Shown here: piece by piece, positions 7,176-15,022 of the stretch
Layout: each line of letters begins with the position of its first letter
Numbering within the stretch: the stretch's first letter is position 1
Assembly: GCA_030646595.1 (NCBI GenBank)
Contig: JAUSKS010000201.1
Span: 1 to 18,368 of the forward strand
Length of the DNA: 18,368 nt
Origin: Gallionellaceae bacterium
Lineage (GTDB): Bacteria > Pseudomonadota > Gammaproteobacteria > Burkholderiales > Gallionellaceae
Reading direction: 5' to 3'
Made by a program: the position numbers and the translations under genes
The notes under the pieces: generated by a model
Seen by the model: only the letters and a program-made list of their open reading frames with translations
Databases searched by the model: none
Told to the model about the DNA's origin: nothing

Positions 7176-8018
7176 TTACTTTTTCTTTTCAGGATCACCT
7201 CGGAGCAGCCTGAATAATGCCGATTTTTTGCGCACTTCTTTAGGAACAATGCCGCGTATTTTATCAGCTTTGGCAGTGAGAATATCGGCCTGTTTTGGGT
7301 CAACAGCCAAGCCGTACTGCCCCGTACGATAAGCAGCAGCCAGTGCATCTAGTGCTACTGGGTTATCATAATCAGCAGCTTTTTGTATCCATGCCAGTGC
7401 CTCTGGACTTTGCCGTGCAGCCTCATCCAGGCCCAATCCGATACGGATATACTCTTGGACAAGCTTGGGTTTTTTCTGGGCTAACTCATCCGCACTCAAT
7501 TCGCGACGGAGGTATGCCTGTACCATTACGGCAATGGCTGGTTTGTGCCCTTGTTCTGCTGCAAGCTTGACCCATTTTCGACCTTCAACCAGATCTTGCG
7601 GTATGCCTTCACCATTAATAAACATCATGCCATAGCCAAACAGGCCTTCTGCGTCCCCTTGCTCTGCAGCCATGCGATAAAAGAAGAGGGCTGTGTCAAG
7701 CGCCTGTCCTCTTTCAAAGGTTAATCCATAACGTGCCTGAGCTGTTGCGTGGCCTCGAAAAGCGGCCCGCCGGAAAAGTGCTGTAGCATCTAGCATAGCG
7801 CCCATATCTCCGGTTACTCCTCGCTCATATAATTTCATTGCTTCGTCAAAATCCTGTTGTGGAGTGGGCAGTTCTTTCTTGACCGTGCTGGCTTCCACCG
7901 CGCTAGCTCCCAGGACTGCGCTGGTTGCTTGTACTGATATAGCTTCTGGTACCGAAGCGGCAAATGTCAGTGGCATCCAACACACCAAGCTAACCAAGCA
8001 CCATTTCCATCTATTCAT
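7176..8018 (-). CDS. Exported Sel1-repeat (TPR-like) protein
   Basis: 280 residues. A signal peptide (1-20, ending LTFAA) predicts export. A low-complexity Ala/Ser/Val linker (about 21-48) is followed by Sel1-like helical repeats over about 57-255, for example AMLDATALFRRAAFRGHATA, ALFFYRMAAEQGDAEGLFGY and EGRKWVKLAAEQGHKPAIAV. The C-terminus is basic (DPEKKK). Sel1 repeats mediate protein-protein contacts, so a periplasmic scaffold or adaptor role is likely, but no enzyme motif is present. GGAGGG, 4 nt before the ATG, is a strong ribosome binding site. It is first of a five-gene set (sel1, cytochrome, two propellers, TPR membrane protein) and begins 94 nt after the response regulator stop, where a possible -10 element lies. 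Confidence 0.8.
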   Translation of the reverse strand: MNRWKWCLVSLVCWMPLTFAASVPEAISVQATSAVLGASAVEASTVKKELPTPQQDFDEAMKLYERGVTGDMGAMLDATALFRRAAFRGHATAQARYGLTFERGQALDTALFFYRMAAEQGDAEGLFGYGMMFINGEGIPQDLVEGRKWVKLAAEQGHKPAIAVMVQAYLRRELSADELAQKKPKLVQEYIRIGLGLDEAARQSPEALAWIQKAADYDNPVALDALAAAYRTGQYGLAVDPKQADILTAKADKIRGIVPKEVRKKSALFRLLRGDPEKKK

Positions 8019-8088
8019 TAAACCCTCCGTACCTTACACTAATCTTGAGATATTGGGATATAGATACCATCTAGTGCAAACAATTCAA

Positions 8089-8094
8089 ATTATA
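8089..8094 (-). promoter_or_regulatory. Possible -10 element for the sel1-cytochrome-propeller unit
   Basis: The 94-nt gap between the response regulator stop and the sel1 start contains TATAAT on the minus strand, about 70 nt before the ATG. No good -35 hexamer is found at 16-18 nt. A sigma54 -24/-12 pair with correct spacing was looked for and not found. A small inverted repeat TAGAT-ACC-ATCTA (8061-8073) lies downstream of the -10 and could be an operator; this is speculative. Confidence 0.35.
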
Positions 8095-8112
8095 ACAGCA
8101 GTCCCCTACCAT

Positions 8113-9492
8113 TCATATATTTCTCATGGTTCCTGGGATGGGCAATTCTTCCATCTTGCGATAAAGAGTGGCCAAGCTGATACCAAGATTTTGTGCTGCC
8201 ACTTTACGGTCTCCGCTGGCATCTTCCAGAGCTTTTGAAATAAACTTGGCTTCTGCCTGTCGCAAACGGTCGCGCAGGTTTCCCTCTGTAGTCGTTACCG
8301 GATCAACTGCTTCCTTGGCTACGCTTTTATGTGTTATTTCCGGTGGTAAATCAACGAGCCGGATGTGACCACCATCAGATAAAATGTAGGCACGGTTGAT
8401 GACATTTTCCAATTGCCGCACATTGCCAGGCCAGCTATAGGACAGTAAGGCTTGGTCAGTTTCCGGATCAATTTCCATGACACCACTGACTGAAGCTACG
8501 CCAACATTACGCACTAAATGACGGATCAGGCCGCTGATATCACTGCTACGTTCACGTAATGGCGGCATATGGATATGAAACATGCTCAAGCGGAAATACA
8601 AGTCCTCACGAAATTTTCCCTCTTTCACCATTTCTTTTAGATTGCGGTTGGTCGCTGCTATGATGCGCGCATCTACTCCACGCGTCTGTTCGCCACCGAC
8701 GGGACGAATTTGTTTATCTTCGATCACATGCAGCAACTTGGTTTGCAAGTGCAGCGGTAATTCTCCGATCTCATCTAGAAAAATAGTGCCGCGATCAGCT
8801 TGAGTAAATAGCCCTTTATGGGCTTTGTCTGCCCCGGTGAATGCGCCTTTGGCATGGCCAAAGAATTCACTTTCCAGCAAATTTTCGGGAATGGCACTAC
8901 AATTGACTGGAATAAAAGGAAAGGTAGCGCGCGGACTTTGTTCATGGATCAAGCGCGCCGCAATGCCCTTGCCGGTACCACTTTCTCCAGTAATAAGCAC
9001 GGTGCTATTGGTAATGGCAACTTTATTGACCAGACGGTCTACTTGTTGCATAGCAGGGGAACTGAATTTATATAAACCTTGACCCCCTCCCACCATACTG
9101 CGCAACGCTTTATTTTCAGCACGCAGGCCGGTCATTGCATCAATCTGGGCTAGTCGATGCAGTAATTCTTCATTGTGCACCGGCTTAACAATATAATCAG
9201 TCGCGCCAGCACGTAATGCTTCCACCGCAGTTTCCATCGAGGCAAATGCGGTGACCATGATGAACTGGGTTTCTACTTCAGAACCGGGCAATTTAAAACG
9301 CCGCACCAACTCAATGCCATCACCATCGGGCAGACGAACATCACATAGCGCTACGTCTACATCGCCACGAACTAATTTGGCGGTTGCTTCGCTGACGTTT
9401 GCTGCGGTGTCTACCGAATAGCCAGCCCGGCTAACCAGCGCCGATAGAATCTGGCGGAGGGCTGCTTCATCATCTATTACCAACACGTGCAT
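8113..9492 (-). CDS. NtrC-family sigma54-dependent response regulator
   Basis: 459 residues in three domains. The receiver (1-120) has an acidic pocket at DDE (7-9), phosphoacceptor Asp51 and conserved Lys103. The AAA+ sigma54-interaction domain (about 140-370) has Walker A GESGTGKG (169-176), GAFTGA (216-221) for sigma54 contact and Walker B FLDE (238-241). A Fis-type helix-turn-helix lies at the C-terminus (AAQNLGISLATLYRKMEEL). On phosphorylation it should oligomerise and activate sigma54 promoters. Its ATG directly follows the kinase stop codon with no intervening base, and AAGGAG within the kinase 3' end is its ribosome binding site, so the two are a cognate pair. Its target genes are unknown. 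The downstream sel1-cytochrome-propeller unit is the obvious candidate, although no clear sigma54 promoter is visible there. Confidence 0.95.
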   Translation of the reverse strand: MHVLVIDDEAALRQILSALVSRAGYSVDTAANVSEATAKLVRGDVDVALCDVRLPDGDGIELVRRFKLPGSEVETQFIMVTAFASMETAVEALRAGATDYIVKPVHNEELLHRLAQIDAMTGLRAENKALRSMVGGGQGLYKFSSPAMQQVDRLVNKVAITNSTVLITGESGTGKGIAARLIHEQSPRATFPFIPVNCSAIPENLLESEFFGHAKGAFTGADKAHKGLFTQADRGTIFLDEIGELPLHLQTKLLHVIEDKQIRPVGGEQTRGVDARIIAATNRNLKEMVKEGKFREDLYFRLSMFHIHMPPLRERSSDISGLIRHLVRNVGVASVSGVMEIDPETDQALLSYSWPGNVRQLENVINRAYILSDGGHIRLVDLPPEITHKSVAKEAVDPVTTTEGNLRDRLRQAEAKFISKALEDASGDRKVAAQNLGISLATLYRKMEELPIPGTMRNI

Positions 9493-11064
9493 CTATATCT
9501 CCTTGAAATCGTGAACACCTTCTGTGGCCAGTGGAAGGTGTATGGTTACTGTGGTGCCAACTTCAGGTTCTGACTCGATGCCAATAGTACCGCCATCTGA
9601 TTCAATCAGCGATTTGGACACTGCCAAGCCTATGCCACTTCCCTTGCCCGGCGGCTTGGTAGTAAAGAATTCTTCGAATACTCGCGCCAGTGTGTCACGG
9701 TTCATGCCAGCACCATTGTCGGTAACCATTATTTCGGCATATTCCTCGGCTCGTTGGGTAGCTATTGTGATCTGTGGTTTTGAGTCAGCTTTCCCTTCTG
9801 CCGCATCTGCGGCATTGACCAGTAAATTCATGATTACCTGCGTAAGATGGTCGCGTACGGTACGTACTGCAGGCAATTCTGGATCAAGGTTGAGTATCAT
9901 ATCAATAGTGCCAAAGCGCCGGTCAAAGCTGATGAATTTGACAGTATTGCGAATTAGATTGTTCAAATCCAGATGCTCAGGTTCAGAGGACTGTGGCGTC
10001 GAAAATTCAGAAATTTGACGGGAAATATTCATTACACGCTTGGCTTGTTCCAGAATCATCTCAGCCTGTAAGATATATTGATTGTTGCGATTCTGGTTAT
10101 CATTGGAGCCAGGTTCATCACGTATTCCTACCATTGCTTGTGCAGCACCCACGACCGCAGACAAGGGGTTATTAATTTCATGCGCTACCACAGCGGCAAG
10201 CGAGCCCACCGCAGCCATTTTTTCCTTGTGGAACCGTTGCTGGCGGATGAGTTCCATTTGTAATTCATTCTGGCGCAATTCAAATTGCATTTTATTGACT
10301 GCCTCGATTAACGAGCCCAACTCGTCATGGCGGGTTACCGTTAAAGGTTTTCCCCTGTATCCTTCGACGATAGCCATGGCGCGATCCTGAACGCGACGGA
10401 TGTCCCAGGCAAGACGGGTCACAAAAAACATCACCAAACTGCCGAGAAACAGGATGCCTATGGCAGCAGTAAATGACCAGGCAAGAGAAAGTCGGTCAAA
10501 TGTTTCACGGTATTTTTCCAGTAAAACCTGTTTCCGGCTGCGTATCTGTTTGGTCACTTGATCCAGATCAAATACCAGCTTATGCAAGCTGCCGCGCACT
10601 TCGCCTATTACATCACGGCTCAGTGGCTTGGCTGGCTTGGTCAGATCCCCTAAATTTAATTGCAGCGCAACAATATTATCAAGCAGGTCGGGATGGGCTA
10701 CGACTATTTTCCCCATGCCTGCCAAGACCGCTTCGATCTGCACAGTGATGCTACGCGCAGCAGTTTCCAAGCCAGCGGCAGTATCCAGATCAGCAGAATA
10801 ATAATTGTCATTCACCACGAGTATTGCGCGTGTTACCAGCATATTAAGGCCGAATTGATTGCCTTCTTCCTCATGCACGGCTTCCAGTTGCTGCACATCT
10901 GAATAAAGGGTATTACGCTCTACACCCATGATGAATCCGGCTGCGAGGGTGTAGCTCAGAAAAAGAGCCAGAACCCATATGCCTTTGGTGCGCAGCGACA
11001 TACCGCTGAGCAGCATGGGTGGCATGCCGGGCACGGAGGGTTTGGGATGGATGGCTTTGTTCAA
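9493..11064 (-). CDS. Membrane-bound sensor histidine kinase
   Basis: 523 residues from a TTG start. TM1 is about 28-47, an alpha-helical periplasmic sensor region is about 48-194, TM2 is about 195-216, then come a HAMP-like segment, a dimerisation domain with His295 in VVAHEINNPLSAV, and a HATPase domain with the N box NLLVNAADA (413-421), DNGAGM (449-454), FEEFFTTK (463-470) and GKGSGIGL (473-480). It is a canonical transmembrane kinase of the class that pairs with NtrC-type regulators. The periplasmic part is helical and shows no recognised ligand domain. The start is uncertain: an in-frame stop immediately precedes TTG 11064, no Shine-Dalgarno is visible, and ATG codons at 11025, 11016 and 11001 are alternatives that all keep TM1. 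The next gene, the response regulator, starts with no gap. Confidence 0.93.
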   Translation of the reverse strand: MNKAIHPKPSVPGMPPMLLSGMSLRTKGIWVLALFLSYTLAAGFIMGVERNTLYSDVQQLEAVHEEEGNQFGLNMLVTRAILVVNDNYYSADLDTAAGLETAARSITVQIEAVLAGMGKIVVAHPDLLDNIVALQLNLGDLTKPAKPLSRDVIGEVRGSLHKLVFDLDQVTKQIRSRKQVLLEKYRETFDRLSLAWSFTAAIGILFLGSLVMFFVTRLAWDIRRVQDRAMAIVEGYRGKPLTVTRHDELGSLIEAVNKMQFELRQNELQMELIRQQRFHKEKMAAVGSLAAVVAHEINNPLSAVVGAAQAMVGIRDEPGSNDNQNRNNQYILQAEMILEQAKRVMNISRQISEFSTPQSSEPEHLDLNNLIRNTVKFISFDRRFGTIDMILNLDPELPAVRTVRDHLTQVIMNLLVNAADAAEGKADSKPQITIATQRAEEYAEIMVTDNGAGMNRDTLARVFEEFFTTKPPGKGSGIGLAVSKSLIESDGGTIGIESEPEVGTTVTIHLPLATEGVHDFKEI

Positions 11065-11106
11065 TTATCGTATGCCGGTTTTTTTTCAGATAAGTACAGA
11101 TGGGCA

Positions 11107-11112
11107 ATTATA
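11107..11112 (-). promoter_or_regulatory. Possible -10 element for the kinase-regulator operon
   Basis: On the minus strand the 92-nt gap upstream of the kinase holds GCGGTATAATTGCC, with TATAAT about 43 nt before the TTG start. TTGGAC is present but only 9 nt away, too close for a sigma70 -35 box, and nothing better lies at 16-18 nt. It suggests that the kinase/regulator pair has its own start. Confidence 0.4.
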
Positions 11113-11156
11113 CCGCGACCCGTCCAAATAATGATCTGCACAAGCAGTACTGATGT

Positions 11157-12653
11157 TCAGCGATAATTGCTTTGTCCCATATAACTACCAGCGGTTTTTT
11201 TTCGGGCAAACATATATCCTAGCTGGTCTTGATAGACTACCTGCCACTGCGGGTTTTGCAATAGATAAGCGTTTAGCTTATATGGCTCTTTTTGCCAAGC
11301 AGTAGCGTAAGGGATGAGCACAAAATCAAAATTGTCCTGGTCCAGCTTCTCTACTCCATACGGAGTAGCCCAAAGAATATGAGTATAGTCATTGAAACGT
11401 CTGGGATACAGCGCACGGCCATCAATATACACATTGATCTGTGGATTCAAATGCCATATCAGATAGCCACCCCAGGTATAGCCATTGAAAATTTTCCCCG
11501 ATAATTTATTTTTCTGAATGAACTCTACCGCCCCGATAGGGTAACGCGCTGGATTGAGCCCTCCTTGGAAAGCCTGTCCATGCTGGACACCATATCCTAA
11601 AGTAAATAATGCTATGGCAAGTATTGCGCCATAGGCAGGGAGCGTAGGAAATTTTATCGGTGCGGTGAGCCGGGATAGCCCTAGAGCTACATAGGGAGCC
11701 GCATATAATATAAAGAAGGGGATATAACGAAAGGCATTCAAGCTGATTGCAGCCAACAATAAGCTGACCCATAACGGTGTCAAATGGGACTTCTTGAATG
11801 CTTTTGGCAACGCAATCACTGCCAGCAGCAAAAAGCCCCAATAGAACGGCACCATGATATTCATGTCTTGCCATAAGGTAATCGGGCTTGCGTATTCAGA
11901 GGTTCTTTCCCGATTCAATACGCCATCGCCAAGTTGGTAAGCAGCCAAATACCAATAAGTATTGAGTCCACTGGGGGTGAGTAAAGTACACAATACTGCA
12001 AAGACGATAATGGCAAAAAACCATTTTCCCCCGAAACGCTGGCCTTCAAACCAGCGCCACTCAATGGCATAAGATAGAGCCATAAGCATTAATACCACGC
12101 CCCCTAAGGTTATACCACCATGCATATTGGCCCAGAGCAGCATAATCGGAGGTAATAAATAGAGTGGCCACTGAACTTTTTTCTCGCGAGAAAATTCCAG
12201 CAATAGCGCCACTATCGGGAAAAACAGAAAGGAAAGGAGTTGCGGTCGGTCCCCCGTAAAGTACAGCAGGCCCATACCTACAATGAACATAACCGCCAAG
12301 CTACTCAGACCACTTGCGCCTATAAGTTTGCTACGGAAAAATGTCAGCGCCAGGCACAAGGTTAGTGTAGCAGCCTTCAGGAAAATAATGCCGGTTGTAC
12401 CCAAGTAATTATAGGTAAGAAACATGCCAATTTGCGCCAACCAATAAAATCTTAAAGTGGATGCCCGCATGGGGCCATCATCTGCGTCATAGACGCTGAA
12501 AGGATCTTCTGCAGGGATGGTGTGGGTTTCAAAGAAATAGCGACCAGAGGCAATATGCCACCAAAAATCCATGTCCCATATGGGGACGAAATAGTGGCCA
12601 AAAAATGCTAGGAACACAGCCGCCAATGCCGCATATTTTATAAATGGCTTCAT
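11157..12653 (-). CDS. Polytopic GT-C-like membrane protein of unknown substrate
   Basis: 498 residues with about ten membrane segments. After the first helix comes a periplasmic motif WDMDFWWHIASGRYF (26-40) followed by IPAEDPFSV (46-54), and later TGDRPQLLSFLF (133-144). The C-terminal soluble region (about 375-490) contains FNGYTWGGYLIW (389-400) and NVYIDGRALYPRRF (407-420). This layout (acidic residues on the first outer loop, many helices, C-terminal periplasmic domain) resembles GT-C lipid-linked sugar transferases, but no exact family is recognised and the substrate is unknown. It starts 10 nt after the stop of the TlpA-like gene, so it is probably co-transcribed with the ccm block. 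A 92-nt gap with a possible promoter separates it from the kinase. Confidence 0.7.
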   Translation of the reverse strand: MKPFIKYAALAAVFLAFFGHYFVPIWDMDFWWHIASGRYFFETHTIPAEDPFSVYDADDGPMRASTLRFYWLAQIGMFLTYNYLGTTGIIFLKAATLTLCLALTFFRSKLIGASGLSSLAVMFIVGMGLLYFTGDRPQLLSFLFFPIVALLLEFSREKKVQWPLYLLPPIMLLWANMHGGITLGGVVLMLMALSYAIEWRWFEGQRFGGKWFFAIIVFAVLCTLLTPSGLNTYWYLAAYQLGDGVLNRERTSEYASPITLWQDMNIMVPFYWGFLLLAVIALPKAFKKSHLTPLWVSLLLAAISLNAFRYIPFFILYAAPYVALGLSRLTAPIKFPTLPAYGAILAIALFTLGYGVQHGQAFQGGLNPARYPIGAVEFIQKNKLSGKIFNGYTWGGYLIWHLNPQINVYIDGRALYPRRFNDYTHILWATPYGVEKLDQDNFDFVLIPYATAWQKEPYKLNAYLLQNPQWQVVYQDQLGYMFARKKTAGSYMGQSNYR

Positions 12654-12663
12654 TTCAGGCCCA

Positions 12664-13215
12664 TCATTGATTATTGTTGCCAGGCAGTCGCTGTACTTGC
12701 AATAGCTGTTCAGCCTCCTCGATCATTTTAGGATCTGACCAATTCCGTTCGCCCACAATAGTGCGGGCTATGCTGTGATCTCGTCGCAACAAGAAGGTAC
12801 TGGGGAAGCTGGGGATATGCAGAATATTATTACCTCGATCCCACAGCATCGGGAAAGTGAGAGGGACGCGTATCAGAAATTCTCGCACCAAATTAAGATC
12901 GCTATCAACCGAGATACCAATAACCCGTAGATCTTTCGGGTTAAACAAAGTGCTTAGTTTTTCCAGGCTGGGCATTTCTTGTACGCAAGGAGGGCACCAA
13001 CTGGCCCATATATTGACCACCAGAGCAACTCCGGAATAAACGGAAAATGGTGTGACGTTCCCATCCAGATTGGGTAACTGCGAAATATCTTGCAGAAAAT
13101 GCCCGCGTATGGTCTCTATGGAGTCTGCATTATCGCGACAAGACGGTAAGAAACTGGTCGCTGCACCGACTAGGGCTAATTGCAATAATCGCCGTCTGTG
13201 TGGGCTCGTCAGCAC
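12664..13215 (-). CDS. TlpA/ResA-like thioredoxin, probable lipoprotein
   Basis: 183 residues from the GTG at 13215, chosen because GGGGG lies 5 nt upstream and gives a short signal n-region; a TTG at 13239 would add eight residues. The N-terminus has twin or triple Arg (SPHRRRLLQLALVG, 4-17) followed by LPSC, with Cys26 a possible lipidation site. It could be a Tat- or Sec-exported lipoprotein held at the membrane. The thioredoxin fold has WASWCPPC (redox Cys74 and Cys77) and the cis-Pro loop FPSTF. The family reduces or transfers disulfides outside the cytoplasm. Its place 62 nt after ccmI suggests a role in keeping apocytochrome thiols reduced, in addition to CcmG. It is distinct from CcmG in sequence and active site (CPPC against CVTC). 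Confidence 0.85.
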   Translation of the reverse strand: MLTSPHRRRLLQLALVGAATSFLPSCRDNADSIETIRGHFLQDISQLPNLDGNVTPFSVYSGVALVVNIWASWCPPCVQEMPSLEKLSTLFNPKDLRVIGISVDSDLNLVREFLIRVPLTFPMLWDRGNNILHIPSFPSTFLLRRDHSIARTIVGERNWSDPKMIEEAEQLLQVQRLPGNNNQ

Positions 13216-13277
13216 GATTACCCCCAATAACTTGCACAACCGCCGAAGAAATTTACCATCAATTTCTTCAGCTCATT

Positions 13278-14540
13278 TTATTTAACTTCTGAATCAATGG
13301 TAATTGCGACGCCTTTAGCCCCTACTTTTACTGGCTGCGATGATCCTTGCAGATCACCTAAAGTTGGCGTTGCACTTCCTGTCTTGGATATACGCGCGCC
13401 TATTATAACGTTGGGGACAGAGGACAATTTCAAGCTGGGCATCACCGCCATGCTGTCATTCAGCGTGAAAGTTACTGGCAAGTCCTTTACTGTTTTGCGT
13501 ATGACAGCCAGCGGCATACGTGGCCCTTGTGCAGCGCGGGCAAAAATAAAGACCGAATCATTGTCGCTGACCCGTGCTTTCAAGGCTGGACTCAGATTGA
13601 CCGTCCCGCTCACGGTTTTACCCGGTGTCCCGGCACGAGCCGCAGTTGAGTTGTTAGCCTGCGGGCTAAGCGGTGGCAGGCCCGCCAAGCCACGCGCTTC
13701 ATTGATGCTGGTGGTAATTGAGGTGGCTAACTGGGAATCGCCCGGGGCCAGCTTGAGAATATTTTCCCACCATTTAATGGCGTTGCGATAATCCTTGCGT
13801 TCGAAAGCTACGGAGCCTGCCAGCGACAGCGCCTTGATGTTGTTGGGGTCAATCTTCAGTGCCTGGTGTATGATTTTTTCCGGCTCACCTTGCAATGTTC
13901 GCTTGGACATGGCCAGCACATCAGCGTAATCCGCCAGTAAGGGGGCATCTTCCGGTAACATTTTGGCTACCTTTGCATAAGCCTTACCAGCCTCCTCATA
14001 GCGGCGCAAAGCGGTGTAGGAACGTGCCAGCATTAACCAGCCTTCGGCATCATCCGGGCGCGATGCCATTTTTTCTGCCAACCGTGTGACCATGGCTTCA
14101 ATTTGCTCTTGCGTGACCGCATGTGGCTGTCCTTCTGTAGCCGCTTGTGGTTCAGCTTTCTGGCTCTGCGGGTCCAACCCGGCGGGGGTGCCTAGCACGA
14201 GATAGAGCGAAATCGCCAATATGGGTATGGCAACGACTAGTGCTACAACCCCGGCAGTAGGCCAGCGGTTACCAGTAGCAGCGGCAGGTATATTCGGGCT
14301 ACCTGAATCTTCCAGCACACGGCCTTCCAACTCGTTACGTGCATTAAGATATTGCGTTTGATCCAGAATCCCACTTGCCAACTCCGCATCTAATTCCCGT
14401 AATTGATCGCGATAGACGGATAGATTGACTTCCGAAAGTGTGGCAGATGACCGGCGCTTGCCCAGTCCCAGTAAGGGAGCAGCCAGTACCAAAAGTGCGA
14501 CTACAACGAGAACGCTTGCTACAGCCCAAAACACTACCAT
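13278..14540 (-). CDS. ccmI: Cytochrome c maturation protein CcmI
   Basis: 420 residues. TM1 (about 2-25) and TM2 (about 95-118) flank a cytoplasmic loop (VYRDQLRELDAELASGIL, then NARNELEGRVLED). Periplasmic TPR repeats follow at about 150-285, for example WLMLARSYTALRRYEEAGKAYA. A C-terminal domain at about 300-420 (VSGTVNLSPALKARV, FIFARAAQGPRMPLAV) is typical of the longer proteobacterial CcmI/CycH proteins. CcmI holds the apocytochrome C-terminus and presents it to the CcmFH haem ligation complex. AGGGGG lies about 5 nt before the ATG, and the gene begins 14 nt after the ccmH stop. Its position and length are normal for a ccmFGHI block. Confidence 0.93.
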   Translation of the reverse strand: MVVFWAVASVLVVVALLVLAAPLLGLGKRRSSATLSEVNLSVYRDQLRELDAELASGILDQTQYLNARNELEGRVLEDSGSPNIPAAATGNRWPTAGVVALVVAIPILAISLYLVLGTPAGLDPQSQKAEPQAATEGQPHAVTQEQIEAMVTRLAEKMASRPDDAEGWLMLARSYTALRRYEEAGKAYAKVAKMLPEDAPLLADYADVLAMSKRTLQGEPEKIIHQALKIDPNNIKALSLAGSVAFERKDYRNAIKWWENILKLAPGDSQLATSITTSINEARGLAGLPPLSPQANNSTAARAGTPGKTVSGTVNLSPALKARVSDNDSVFIFARAAQGPRMPLAVIRKTVKDLPVTFTLNDSMAVMPSLKLSSVPNVIIGARISKTGSATPTLGDLQGSSQPVKVGAKGVAITIDSEVK

Positions 14541-14554
14541 GAATGCCCCCTAAA

Positions 14555-15022
14555 TTATTTATCTGTACCAGCCAACAATGATGCCGCCCGCGCATGTTCT
14601 TCAGAGCTCAAGCCAGGCGCTTGTTGAATCAACTGGCGGCGTTTGCGCAACATGGCAATTAAAACCACAAAGCCTAGCCCCAAGAATACGAAGGGCCCGA
14701 ACCACAACAGCCAAGTAGTCGATTTTACTTGGGGTTGGAACAGCACAAAGTCACCATATCGGGCCACCATATAATCCAGCACTTGTTGTTCTGATTGCCC
14801 TTGACGCAATTTCTCGCGCACCTGATTTTTGAGATCAATCGCGAGCTCAGCATGGGAGTCAGCTATGGTCTGGTTTTGGCATACCAGGCAGCGCAATTTG
14901 TCAGCCACGGCCATAACCCGCTTTTCTAATACGGGGTCGTCAGTAGTTGGCACCGCTTCACCCGCATGGGCCAAGGGTAAAGTAAAAACGAGCAGCAAAG
15001 TAAAGAGCAGTTTGTTAAGCAC
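14555..15022 (-). CDS. ccmH: Cytochrome c maturation protein CcmH (CycL type)
   Basis: 155 residues with a signal peptide (about 1-20, ending AHA), the diagnostic LRCLVCQNQTIADS motif (redox Cys45 and Cys48), a helical bundle, one membrane segment (about 104-125) and a short cytoplasmic tail. CcmH reduces or accepts disulfides from apocytochrome CXXCH sites in the haem ligation complex. The start is GTG at 15022, inside the last codons of ccmG (8-nt overlap). It is supported by AAGGAG 7 nt upstream and by the signal peptide beginning there. The protein corresponds to the N-terminal half of the E. coli CcmH fusion, the C-terminal half being CcmI here. Confidence 0.95.
   Translation of the reverse strand: MLNKLLFTLLLVFTLPLAHAGEAVPTTDDPVLEKRVMAVADKLRCLVCQNQTIADSHAELAIDLKNQVREKLRQGQSEQQVLDYMVARYGDFVLFQPQVKSTTWLLWFGPFVFLGLGFVVLIAMLRKRRQLIQQAPGLSSEEHARAASLLAGTDK

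Noticed and set aside
8095..8116. Possible sigma54 promoter before sel1 (TGG...CTGC on the minus strand)
   Set aside because: The spacing between GG and GC is 9 nt instead of the required 10, and the -24 element otherwise diverges from TGGCAC.
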